Virus record (IMG/VR): IMGVR_UViG_3300030503_000204
Location: 1-24,719 of that record
Strand: one strand, 5' to 3'
Source of the DNA: a virus
Length of the DNA: 24,719 bases
Below are positions 15,389 to 22,194 of this stretch, one piece after another; the first letter of the stretch is position 1; every line of letters begins with the position of its first letter. The notes under the pieces were generated by a model that saw only the letters and a list, made by a program, of their open reading frames with translations, had not been told where the DNA came from and ran no database searches. The position numbers and the translations under genes are program-made.

Positions 15389-15615
15389 GGGCCTGGGTCC
15401 TCTGTCTGTAACTTCAACAGCGCGCCACCCGCGCCACCGACGATCAATGCGGTGTAACCGGTGGCCCAGCTGACAAAATCAATCTGCTGCCCATGCTTGA
15501 TGGCGAGTCCGGTGAGAGCGAAGTACGCTGCCTGACCGACCGCGACGGCAGTGCGCACGAAGCACAAGGTGGTGCCATCGCGCTCCATGAACATCTTCTT
15601 CAACGCATGGATCAC
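15385..15615 (-). CDS. Small membrane protein, holin candidate, 76 aa
   Basis: The start is GTG 15615, overlapping the endolysin stop (GTGA). Longer in-frame extensions would run over the endolysin. Two hydrophobic segments are visible, CFVRTAVAVGQAAYFALTGL (residues ~19-38) and a Gly-rich VSWATGYTALIVGGAGGALL (~49-68). They are separated by a short polar turn with KHGQQ, and a charged tail LQTEDPGP follows. This is the size and layout of a class II holin or related lysis protein. It lies between the endolysin and the Rz pair, a classic holin-neighbour position. The other small membrane protein upstream of the endolysin competes for the holin role. Confidence 0.65.
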   Translation of the reverse strand: MIHALKKMFMERDGTTLCFVRTAVAVGQAAYFALTGLAIKHGQQIDFVSWATGYTALIVGGAGGALLKLQTEDPGP

Positions 15616-16166
15616 GGGTACTGGCCCTTGAGGAAATAACGCGCAAGGCGCGTCGCCCGACCATCTCGCCCCTTGCAGTAGTCTCGCGGACCGGAAGTCG
15701 CCTCGGGCTGATGGCAGACCTTGCACAGACCCATTACCCACTCGTGCGGCTGCACCTGCTTGGCCCACTCGCTGTCGAGGAGTCCGTCGTGCACCGCCCG
15801 CCAGTTGCCGACCACGGCCGCGGCGCGCGTCACGGTGAAAGAGTTCCACCGGGTGCGCATGTTGAAGCCGATCTCGCGCAGTGCGTTCTGGCGGCACGGT
15901 GTGTCCATCTTCGGCCACTCCGCGAGCTTCTCGACCCACGGATAAACCTTCAGGATGTCTTCCTGCAGATAGCGATCAGACACTGCCTGGGAGATCGTGA
16001 ACCCAGCCCACGTCTGGCCCACCATCGGCCGCGGCAATTCATGCCCACGGCCGATGGTCCAATTCGGGGGTACTGCCGTGTCGAGATAGGCGACGAGGGA
16101 GTCGCCCTCTGCTGCGTCGATATCTGTCAGCAGCTGTTGGGGGATGCGCGCATCGAGGGGCGTCAT
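15612..16166 (-). CDS. Endolysin, GH24 (T4-type) lysozyme, 184 aa
   Basis: The start is ATG 16166, overlapping the upstream stop (ATGA); further upstream sequence belongs to the preceding frame. The catalytic triad of T4-type lysozymes is visible near the N-terminus: Glu20 in AAEGD, Asp29 in AYLDT, and Thr37 in NWTIGRGH. The Glu-Asp spacing of nine matches T4 lysozyme, and Asp-Thr is two residues longer. The middle has a family-like NMRTRWNSFTV...AAAVVGNWRAV. Near the C-terminus is CKVCHQ with a third Cys later (DYCKG), possibly a metal-binding insert. No signal peptide or N-terminal membrane anchor is seen, so export should depend on a holin. It cleaves the peptidoglycan glycan strand. Confidence 0.85.
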   Translation of the reverse strand: MTPLDARIPQQLLTDIDAAEGDSLVAYLDTAVPPNWTIGRGHELPRPMVGQTWAGFTISQAVSDRYLQEDILKVYPWVEKLAEWPKMDTPCRQNALREIGFNMRTRWNSFTVTRAAAVVGNWRAVHDGLLDSEWAKQVQPHEWVMGLCKVCHQPEATSGPRDYCKGRDGRATRLARYFLKGQYP

Positions 16167-16381
16167 GTCTTCAGCAAAAGTTTTGCGACCAACACTTTTG
16201 CTCTCCTGTATACGACCGGAATGTAGAACAACGCGGCGCTGACGCCCGTGACCACCGAGACCGTCTCGGCGCCAAAGTGCATGAGCTTGTCCGCGACCAG
16301 GAACCAATGAGCGGTCAAGAAGGTTCCCCCTGAGACTCCGACCAACGTATCCGCGACTCTAGCTTGGTTGACGCTGATCAT
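16163..16381 (-). CDS. Small membrane protein, second holin candidate, 72 aa
   Basis: The start is ATG 16381, which overlaps the end of the previous gene by 23 nt. A longer in-frame version to 16516 would add a basic, shadow-like sequence. Two hydrophobic segments are predicted, around TLVGVSGGTFLTAHWFLVAD (residues ~12-31) and VSVVTGVSAALFYIPVV (~42-58), followed by a basic tail (YRRAKVLVAKLLLK). This suits a class II-type holin or pinholin partner. Its stop overlaps the endolysin start, so the two are likely co-translated. Whether it or the 76-aa protein is the true holin (the other perhaps an antiholin) is not decidable here. Confidence 0.6.
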   Translation of the reverse strand: MISVNQARVADTLVGVSGGTFLTAHWFLVADKLMHFGAETVSVVTGVSAALFYIPVVYRRAKVLVAKLLLKT

Positions 16382-16589
16382 CGGACTTCTGCTGGTAGTT
16401 CTGCATCGCTTGTACGAAGTCGTCCGAGGCCCGGATGGAGGCCCGAATAGCGTTCTTGCCAATCTGGGCCTGCATCTTCTCGAACACCCGATCAGCCACC
16501 CGCTCGATCTCATCATCCGTCATATGTTGGCTACCAGGATAACTTCGTGCTCGGCGTCGATCATCCATTACGCTCCTTAAATCACTCAT
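16359..16589 (-). CDS. Hypothetical small helical protein, 76 aa
   Basis: The start at 16589 overlaps the tailspike stop (ATGA). The protein is charged and probably helical, beginning with a basic stretch and then DDEIERVADRVFEKMQAQIGKN; it has no membrane segment. I do not recognise the function. The position between the tailspike and holin candidate is where phages often keep small lysis-adjacent proteins. The next start lies within its last 23 bases. Confidence 0.6.
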   Translation of the reverse strand: MSDLRSVMDDRRRARSYPGSQHMTDDEIERVADRVFEKMQAQIGKNAIRASIRASDDFVQAMQNYQQKSDDQRQPS

Positions 16590-18238
16590 ACTGTAAGGGC
16601 CGTCCAGGACCCTGAGGCCTTGATGTAGATTCTCTGACTTGAAGTACCCGGAGTGTCCTGGCGGAAATAATAATCTCCATTCGCCCCTAAGCCTGAACTT
16701 GGCGCCCCGGTACCACTATAGATGGCTGAGAATCCAGCCCCGGGCCGAAAACCCCCGGTAGCGGTTATTGATCCGATCTGCGTCCAGGTCGCACTCGCCC
16801 CTGAGTTGGGATTGGCGCTGGTGAAGAAGATGACATTACCGTTCCATTGCAGCCACGTGATCCCGGTGTTAGAGGTGGAGTTGATCAAGCTTCCACACGC
16901 ATCCTGCCCGAACAAAGGACCAGGAGTGGTTGCAGCCCCGGTGCGAATGGCACTATAGTCAGGCAGTACCGAAGTACCCGAAGTGTTATTTCCCAGCACC
17001 GTCATCGGCATGCGGGTCTCGCGATTGAAGGAGGTTTCCTCCGCCAATCCTTGCGTGACTGCCGGGGGAATTCCATTGCTGCCCCAGTAGGAGTTGGTCA
17101 CCAACCCCGCGCGCATGACAAAGCCTGAAACTGTCGCCCCTCCGGTGATGAGAATGGCATAGCCAGCACCCGGTGAGACCGCTCCGGTGTTCTCCCACCC
17201 GCCTGCCCCTTCAATCACGTTATTCTGTAACGCGCCTGAATCGATGACGAAGGGGCTTACGGCAGGAATTTGCCCTGAGGGAAGGTAAGATGATTGGTAG
17301 CCGTTATCCCAGGAGATCTTCGAGTACTTGTGATTAGCGAACTTGGACCCAGCACCTGAGGCACTACTGGTCATATACACTGCAGCGCCGCCAGCAGTGA
17401 GGGCTGAGACCCCGGAGATATTGAAGTTCTCCGTCAACTCCTCGTTGACGAAAGCCCCCCCTGAACCCGCCAATTGATAGCGTCTGGCGTGTCGGCCGGT
17501 GTTATAAACGTAAACGTTTCGCACCGTGCGGTTTTGGACGAAAGCGGTACCTGACACCGAACATACATCGGTATCTCGTGCGCAGTTCTCCAGGAACAAA
17601 TTCTCATAGAGGGCAAAACTACTGCCTGAATTAACAATGGCATCTCGCCCAGTACCTTGGAAATTAATGGACAGGTCCTGAATCGCAACCTGTGGCATGG
17701 TGATGCCGCCTAACTGTATGACATCGGTGGTGTTGGAAATGCCGGAGAAGTTAACCTCAGGACGCCCCAGATACCCTTGCACCCGAGCCCCTAACGCTCC
17801 AGTGGGAGGCCCTCCTGAGTTTTGACTTGTCCCGGTTAAGATCCAAGGGGAATTGAAACTCCACACCCCAGAATTTGCGGTGAGAAGAATCGGGCAATCA
17901 CACTGCCCCGCAACCAGTGAGGCTTGTACAAATGCTGCGCTATTGAGCGTAGCGCTTTCACCAATCCCTCCTCCATAGCGCTCCAGCAAACACCCCCCGA
18001 TCTGGGCATGGGAACTAATCGAGTAGTTGGTAGGCGTCACGCCGGCTGCGCTCTCGGCAGGGGAGATGTCATAGTGGATGTTACCTGCGTCAATGACAGC
18101 TGCCGCACCAGCGGTGATCTGCTGAGGGTTCAGGAAATCTGTTATCCAGCGACGGAACCACTGCGGATCCCACGTGCTTGGGATACTGTTCACCAGCGGT
18201 GCGCTCAATCCCGGCCGCACGTTTAACGTCGTCGTCAT
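16586..18238 (-). CDS. Tailspike/receptor-binding protein with beta-helix-like body, 550 aa
   Basis: The start is ATG 18238, four bases after the previous stop. The N-terminus (first ~60 residues, WDPQWFRRWITDFLNPQ) is probably the tail-anchoring part. The middle (~100-400) is a series of short Gly/Asn/Ser/Val strands and turns (VQGYLGRPEVNFSGI, VAIQDLSINFQGTGRDAI, NRTVRNVYVYNTGRHARRYQ), suggesting a right-handed beta-helix typical of spikes that bind or cut surface polysaccharide. The C-terminal tail (SSGLGANGDYYFRQDTPGTS, then YIKASGSWTAL) is a motif common at the ends of phage fibres and spikes. No specific catalytic residues can be named. Local base composition is visibly lower in GC than in flanking genes, as is usual for exchanged host-range modules. 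Confidence 0.75.
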   Translation of the reverse strand: MTTTLNVRPGLSAPLVNSIPSTWDPQWFRRWITDFLNPQQITAGAAAVIDAGNIHYDISPAESAAGVTPTNYSISSHAQIGGCLLERYGGGIGESATLNSAAFVQASLVAGQCDCPILLTANSGVWSFNSPWILTGTSQNSGGPPTGALGARVQGYLGRPEVNFSGISNTTDVIQLGGITMPQVAIQDLSINFQGTGRDAIVNSGSSFALYENLFLENCARDTDVCSVSGTAFVQNRTVRNVYVYNTGRHARRYQLAGSGGAFVNEELTENFNISGVSALTAGGAAVYMTSSASGAGSKFANHKYSKISWDNGYQSSYLPSGQIPAVSPFVIDSGALQNNVIEGAGGWENTGAVSPGAGYAILITGGATVSGFVMRAGLVTNSYWGSNGIPPAVTQGLAEETSFNRETRMPMTVLGNNTSGTSVLPDYSAIRTGAATTPGPLFGQDACGSLINSTSNTGITWLQWNGNVIFFTSANPNSGASATWTQIGSITATGGFRPGAGFSAIYSGTGAPSSGLGANGDYYFRQDTPGTSSQRIYIKASGSWTALTV

Positions 18239-18242
18239 AGCG

Positions 18243-19889
18243 TTACCACTTGCCGCCCTGTAGTTCGGCCTGGATGTCCACCGTGAAGAGCGGTGTCGGC
18301 TCCGTCACGCGGAAACGGTAGAAACGAATGCGCGCTTGCCCTAAGTTGAACCAGAAGGCCCGCTTGTCATAGTCGCCCTGCGCGCCAAGTAGCACCGGAT
18401 CCGTGAATGACTCGAACACGTACCCATTGTCCGAGCAGTACAGCTCCACCTGCGGCGCGTAGAAGCCGCTTGCGCCGGTGAGCGGATTTTGTCGAACGCT
18501 CGATCCGCCGGTCACCCCGGTCGCGCCGCCTGGGGTCATCACCACCTCGACGCGACGGTGCGTAATGCGGTTATTGCCGTCGTAGATGCCCTGGGTCGTA
18601 AACGAACAAATCTGCAGTGCCTGAGCGATATTTTCGTCCTCGGGCTCTCCAAAGGACGGATAGAATTCCGCGAACGTGGTGGGCGTCAAGAAACCAATGG
18701 CCGGAGATTGCGAATCCCCCACCAATTGCAACCCGCGCCAGTTGGTGGAGCACAGCGGGCGCCAATACCCCAACTGATTGAACCCGGACTCCAGGTCAAA
18801 CCACTTCTGCGTCAAACAGTCGTACACAACTGTGCGCGAGGAGGCCGGAACGGTGAGCACCCACAGAGGGTGACCGTCTACCGTCGGTGTAAGCGCGTAG
18901 CACCCGAAGAGATTCGCCGTCTGCAGGAACTCATCTATCGCGGGTGTTGAGATCTTGATCGGCGTCTGCCCATTGCGGCGACGGACCGTCAAATCATTGG
19001 CCACCCAGATGGGCGCCTCGTCCTGCATCGCGATTGCGTAGCCGCACAGGTAGTGACAACCCTTATGCATGAAGCTATCGGGGGCGGCCTGGAAGGGGGT
19101 ACCAACCGAGGCGCCGACGTTCACGTATCCTTCTGAGGTCTTCGATCCCATCAACAGGATCTCGCGGTGATCGATGATACCGCCCACAAAGAGGTCGGTA
19201 CCGAACTCGCGCGTGAACGAGGCGGCGCTCGTGAAAGTGATTTGACCCGCGCCCGATACCTGAAGGCCGTCGTCGTTGTAAAAGGTATACGAGGCGCCTT
19301 CGACCGTCGCAGTCGGCGTATCCACAGGAGCGCCCGGTGTGACGGAGGTAGCGGCCAATAAGACTATGTAGGTATCAACGAACCACATATCCGCCGCGCC
19401 GAGTATTAGGAAGAGGGACTGCGTCATCTTCTGAAAGCCGCCGCCGGAGGGGCTATAGGACCATGCCATATTGGTGCCGGGGATCAGGATCACCAGACAC
19501 TCGGTATTGTTCGTCATCCGCACGAAGTCGCTCGTGCCTGCGGCTGGGTTGTGGACAATCTGATTCTGACTGCCCGGGACGGCAGTGAGGACATTGCCTT
19601 CCTGGAGGAAATACAACGTCTGGCCGATCACCACGTACTGCAATCCGGCCATCTGATCGAAGCCGCGCACGTTCGTGTCTTCGGCACCTGGGACGAGCAG
19701 CGAGGCGAGTGGCGCAATGCCGTGCATGCGCTGTAGCGTCGCGATCTGCTTGCCGTCAGGGTTAGGGGACTGCCCCGCGGGCGCGTCGGTATCGAGCGGG
19801 ACCGGGAAGCACCCGACCAGCTGCTTGCCACTGGCCCGCGGATCGCGCAGCCCGTAGTCACCCAGCGGGATGGAGACGGTGGTGGCCAT
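18243..19889 (-). CDS. P22 gp10-like packaged DNA stabilisation/tail hub protein, 548 aa
   Basis: The start is ATG 19889, three bases from the gp4-like stop, so it is coupled. The order of motifs resembles gp10-family tail hub proteins: an N-terminal GDYGLRDPRASGKQLVGCFP, a beta-propeller-like body with DMWFVDTYIVLL, the DHREILLMGSKTSEGYV strand, RRRNGQTPIKISTPAIDEFL, and WVLTVPASSRTVVYD. In P22, gp10 attaches after gp4 to close the portal channel and carry the tailspikes. At 548 aa it is somewhat longer than P22 gp10 (472). Position directly after the gp4-like gene and before the tailspike supports this. Confidence 0.85.
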   Translation of the reverse strand: MATTVSIPLGDYGLRDPRASGKQLVGCFPVPLDTDAPAGQSPNPDGKQIATLQRMHGIAPLASLLVPGAEDTNVRGFDQMAGLQYVVIGQTLYFLQEGNVLTAVPGSQNQIVHNPAAGTSDFVRMTNNTECLVILIPGTNMAWSYSPSGGGFQKMTQSLFLILGAADMWFVDTYIVLLAATSVTPGAPVDTPTATVEGASYTFYNDDGLQVSGAGQITFTSAASFTREFGTDLFVGGIIDHREILLMGSKTSEGYVNVGASVGTPFQAAPDSFMHKGCHYLCGYAIAMQDEAPIWVANDLTVRRRNGQTPIKISTPAIDEFLQTANLFGCYALTPTVDGHPLWVLTVPASSRTVVYDCLTQKWFDLESGFNQLGYWRPLCSTNWRGLQLVGDSQSPAIGFLTPTTFAEFYPSFGEPEDENIAQALQICSFTTQGIYDGNNRITHRRVEVVMTPGGATGVTGGSSVRQNPLTGASGFYAPQVELYCSDNGYVFESFTDPVLLGAQGDYDKRAFWFNLGQARIRFYRFRVTEPTPLFTVDIQAELQGGKW

Positions 19890-19892
19890 CGT

Positions 19893-20315
19893 TTAAACGA
19901 AGTAACCGTTGCCCGTCACGCTCGACTGAGCGCGCTGTAGCTCGCCAAGGTCGGACTCGAACATCCGCAAGGATCGCTTCGCCAATCGGCTCTTAGCGTC
20001 CGAGATGAGCGTGTACAGCGTGAGGTCCTTCGTCGGATCGATCGTGATGCCGTTCTTCGCTGCAAGCCTCTCGGCGAGCATGTACTTGACATCCCCGATG
20101 TTCCCATCCGCCAACGGGGACATTTTGGTCCACTGCGTTGCGAAGTTCTGCGGGTACCACCCCAGGCGCGTACCGTCGATGGCCTCGGTCGCGAGCATAT
20201 CGTTGAGCACCGTGATTCCCACGGAGCCTTGAGTCGGCGTGCAGGATTTGCCATCAGCGACAACGCCGATCGTTTGATACGCTTCCGTTACGATCTGCTG
20301 ATTGGTCTGCGGCAC
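19893..20315 (-). CDS. P22 gp4-like head completion/tail accessory protein, 140 aa
   Basis: The start is GTG 20315, five bases after AGGAGT (20321-20326, minus strand). The protein is mostly helical. The opening NQQIVTEAYQTIGVVADGK, then VGITVLNDMLATEAIDG and LADGNIGDVKYMLAERLAAK, resembles the gp4-like tail accessory factors that bind the portal once DNA is packaged. P22 gp4 is 166 aa. The C-terminus ends in a short VTGNGYFV tail. Gene order (coat, gp4-like, gp10-like) matches P22-like phages. No enzymatic motif (P22 gp4 has been reported as muramidase-like) can be confirmed here. Confidence 0.85.
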   Translation of the reverse strand: MPQTNQQIVTEAYQTIGVVADGKSCTPTQGSVGITVLNDMLATEAIDGTRLGWYPQNFATQWTKMSPLADGNIGDVKYMLAERLAAKNGITIDPTKDLTLYTLISDAKSRLAKRSLRMFESDLGELQRAQSSVTGNGYFV

Positions 20316-20329
20316 GCGTCACTCCTAAA

Positions 20330-20359
20330 ATTCAGGGCCGGTCTCTCCCGACTTGTCAA
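20330..20359 (-). promoter_or_regulatory. Weak promoter candidate upstream of the gp4-like gene
   Basis: On the minus strand a consensus TTGACA (-35 type, plus coordinates 20354-20359) is followed about 18 bases later by CTGAAT, a poor -10 match (three of six). A promoter here would restart transcription of the tail genes downstream of the GC-rich hairpin. The evidence is one good half-site only. Confidence 0.2.
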
Positions 20360-20398
20360 GGTACCCTCGCGGGCTTAAGTACGGCCCCTTGCCGTTGT

Positions 20399-20422
20399 GC
20401 GCGCCGGGTGAGGGCGGCGCGC
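20399..20422. repeat. GC-rich 8-bp inverted repeat before the gp4-like gene
   Basis: GCGCGCCG at 20399-20406 and CGGCGCGC at 20415-20422 form a perfect 8-bp stem with an 8-nt loop. It lies in the 113-bp space between the decoration-like gene (stop at 20429) and the gp4-like gene (start 20315). There is no T-run behind it, so a Rho-independent terminator is not certain. It could pause or protect transcripts. Confidence 0.45.
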
Positions 20423-20428
20423 GAACCC

Positions 20429-20824
20429 TTAGTTGATGCGGATCCAGGTACGCGCATTGAGTGCGGTGGCGCCCGGGGCTTGCGAATTGCCCAGGACGTA
20501 GCCGTTCAACGTGTACCGGTATCGCACCGGAGCGGTCGTCGCGATCGAGGTTGCAGCGGTGCCCGAGAGCAGATCACCGGTGTTCGCAGCCACGGTGCAG
20601 GTGACAGTGCTGCCACCGACCGGGACCGCAAGCGTCGCCTCGCATCCGTCGGGCGGATTCAGAGGCAGCGTGATTGCGCCGACCGTTACGGGAGCCGCAG
20701 CGAGCAGAATCAGCGTCGCCGACTGCATCACGTACGGAGTGGACGCAGCGACTGCGACTGCTCCGGAGTAGAAGTCAAACGGAGCCCCGACCGGGTCGTT
20801 GTGACCATAGCCAAATTGAGACAT
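20429..20824 (-). CDS. Small decoration-like or head-associated protein, 131 aa
   Basis: The start is ATG 20824, with AAGGAAC about seven bases before it. The protein is beta-rich and Ala/Thr/Val/Gly-rich, with no cysteine pair or membrane segment. It carries FGYGHNDPVGAPFDFYSG at the start and ends in TALNARTWIRIN. It sits between the major coat gene and the gp4-like gene, where phages often encode a head decoration protein or other minor head protein. I do not recognise a named family, so the function is inferred from position and composition. Confidence 0.6.
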   Translation of the reverse strand: MSQFGYGHNDPVGAPFDFYSGAVAVAASTPYVMQSATLILLAAAPVTVGAITLPLNPPDGCEATLAVPVGGSTVTCTVAANTGDLLSGTAATSIATTAPVRYRYTLNGYVLGNSQAPGATALNARTWIRIN

Positions 20825-20855
20825 GTGAAAGTTCCTTGTGTGAGGTGGACAAGAA

Positions 20856-20883
20856 GCGCACCAGTTCCTTCAAACTGGCGCGC
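20856..20883 (-). terminator. Hairpin after the major coat gene (probable terminator or attenuator)
   Basis: On the transcribed strand the arms GCGCGCCAGTT and AACTGGTGCGC form an 11-bp stem with a 6-nt loop. One position is a G-U wobble; on the plus strand it would be an A-C mismatch, which argues that the structure matters in the minus-strand RNA. It is followed by TTCTTGT, a broken U-tract. It lies 18 nt past the coat stop and before the 131-aa gene's ribosome binding site. It could reduce downstream expression relative to the coat protein. Confidence 0.6.
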
Positions 20884-20900
20884 TTTCAGTCCGGTACGGC

Positions 20901-22169
20901 TTAGGCCGGGAGTTCGACCAGACGAACCGCCAGCTCGGGGTACGCCAGAACCGATCCGTAGATCGTATCCAGACGGGCCGGGAGCAGATCGTTCGACGGA
21001 TCCCACTGCTGGGCGAAGCGAATGTTGTACCCTTCGAAGGACTCCGCAGCGGTCATCTTGACCAGCGGCGACAGATCCAGCATCGGGGGATTCGCAAACA
21101 CGACAGCGTCGCGGTACCAGCCCAGGGACTGCTTCACAGTCTGGCCGGAGACAGCCGCCGGCAGACCGCCCATCACGGTGATCGCCGCGCCGGTGGCCGG
21201 CACGGAATCCACGTTCTGGTAGGCGCCACCGGTGATGATGCCCGGGGAGATGTTGAGCGCGATGGCGCCCGCGGTGTCGCTGATCGTGGTGTTGACCACG
21301 AACTGCTTCAGGCGGCCCAGCGAGATCTTGCTCTCCGGATCCACATCGTTCACACCGGCGATGTTGATCACGTCGCCCGCATTCACGGTCGTCGCGCCAC
21401 TGTTCCACCCGTTGGTGTTCAGCGTGAAGGAGCTGACGAACGCGTTACCCACGCCCGAGTTGCTCTGATTCGCGCCGTTCACAACCGGGGTTGAGCCGGT
21501 CACGGTGCCGATGACGTGGGTCGGCATCTTGGTGTTGCGGAAGCAGACGAAGCCGGCTGCCTTGTCCGAGATCACACCTTCGAGCCACTGATCGGAGATC
21601 GTGCTCTCCGGATTGAACAGACCCTTGTTGTCCTGCACGAAGTAGTAGGACGCCTGCGGGGTCGCATGGAACGTCCGACGATCGTCTTCCGGAGCCAGGG
21701 TCTCCGTCAGGAACCGCTCGGCCAGCAACAGCTGCTGGAAGGTCGCGGTGGTGTTGTACGCGCCGACGAACTTGGGCACGCTGTTCACGACGGCGGTCGT
21801 CGCCGTTTCCAGGATCGCTGCGACCTTCGCCATGGCGGGTTCGAGAACCTGCTCTTCGAAGTTGTTCAGCAGCATCGCGCGCTCGACCGACGTGAAGTTC
21901 ACATCGACGCCGGCCTGATTGTTGACGTTCAGGTTAGCGAAGCGCTGGACGGACGCCTGAGCGTTCATGACGGGGCCGGTGCGGCCAACGTACTGGAACG
22001 GCAGACGAATGGAGAGCTGCTGACCCAGGATCACGCCCTGGATGGGGCCGGGCAGCAAGCTCTGATAGTCACGGTTCGTGCGACCCGTGAAGTTGCTCTT
22101 GCCGTGCAGCAGGACGAGGGCCTTGCGGGCCACCCACTGAGCGGTTACGAGCGAATTACCAACGGCCAT
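20901..22169 (-). CDS. Major capsid (coat) protein, P22 gp5-like, 422 aa
   Basis: The start is ATG 22169, with AAGGTA in the short gap upstream. Length (422) is close to P22 coat protein (430). The sequence shows the P22-coat pattern: an N-terminal helix (MAVGNSLVTAQWVARKAL), a central insertion-like Gly/Asn-rich region, the segment AGDVINIAGVNDVDPESKIS, and an end with NIRFAQQWDPSNDLLPARLD followed by YGSVLAYPELAVRLVEL. Such coats have an HK97 fold with a telokin-like insertion. The gene follows the scaffold gene, as in P22. It should be the most abundant virion protein. Confidence 0.92.
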   Translation of the reverse strand: MAVGNSLVTAQWVARKALVLLHGKSNFTGRTNRDYQSLLPGPIQGVILGQQLSIRLPFQYVGRTGPVMNAQASVQRFANLNVNNQAGVDVNFTSVERAMLLNNFEEQVLEPAMAKVAAILETATTAVVNSVPKFVGAYNTTATFQQLLLAERFLTETLAPEDDRRTFHATPQASYYFVQDNKGLFNPESTISDQWLEGVISDKAAGFVCFRNTKMPTHVIGTVTGSTPVVNGANQSNSGVGNAFVSSFTLNTNGWNSGATTVNAGDVINIAGVNDVDPESKISLGRLKQFVVNTTISDTAGAIALNISPGIITGGAYQNVDSVPATGAAITVMGGLPAAVSGQTVKQSLGWYRDAVVFANPPMLDLSPLVKMTAAESFEGYNIRFAQQWDPSNDLLPARLDTIYGSVLAYPELAVRLVELPA

Positions 22170-22194
22170 GAGGTATTACCTTGTGGTTGATCGA

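Noticed and set aside
15616-15939. 5' extension of the 76-aa membrane protein
   Set aside because: The extra residues are an Arg-rich shadow of the endolysin gene; GTG 15615 overlapping the endolysin stop is the better start.
16167-16307. 5' extension of the endolysin
   Set aside because: It overlaps the upstream membrane protein gene, has basic shadow-like sequence, and the GH24 fold starts right after ATG 16166.
20728-21408. 226-codon minus-strand frame overlapping the coat and decoration-like genes
   Set aside because: Out of frame with the coat gene, with Arg/Gly/His-rich translation typical of a shifted shadow.
21516-22190. 224-codon plus-strand frame opposite the coat gene
   Set aside because: The coat protein on the minus strand is strongly supported; the antisense frame is compositionally biased.
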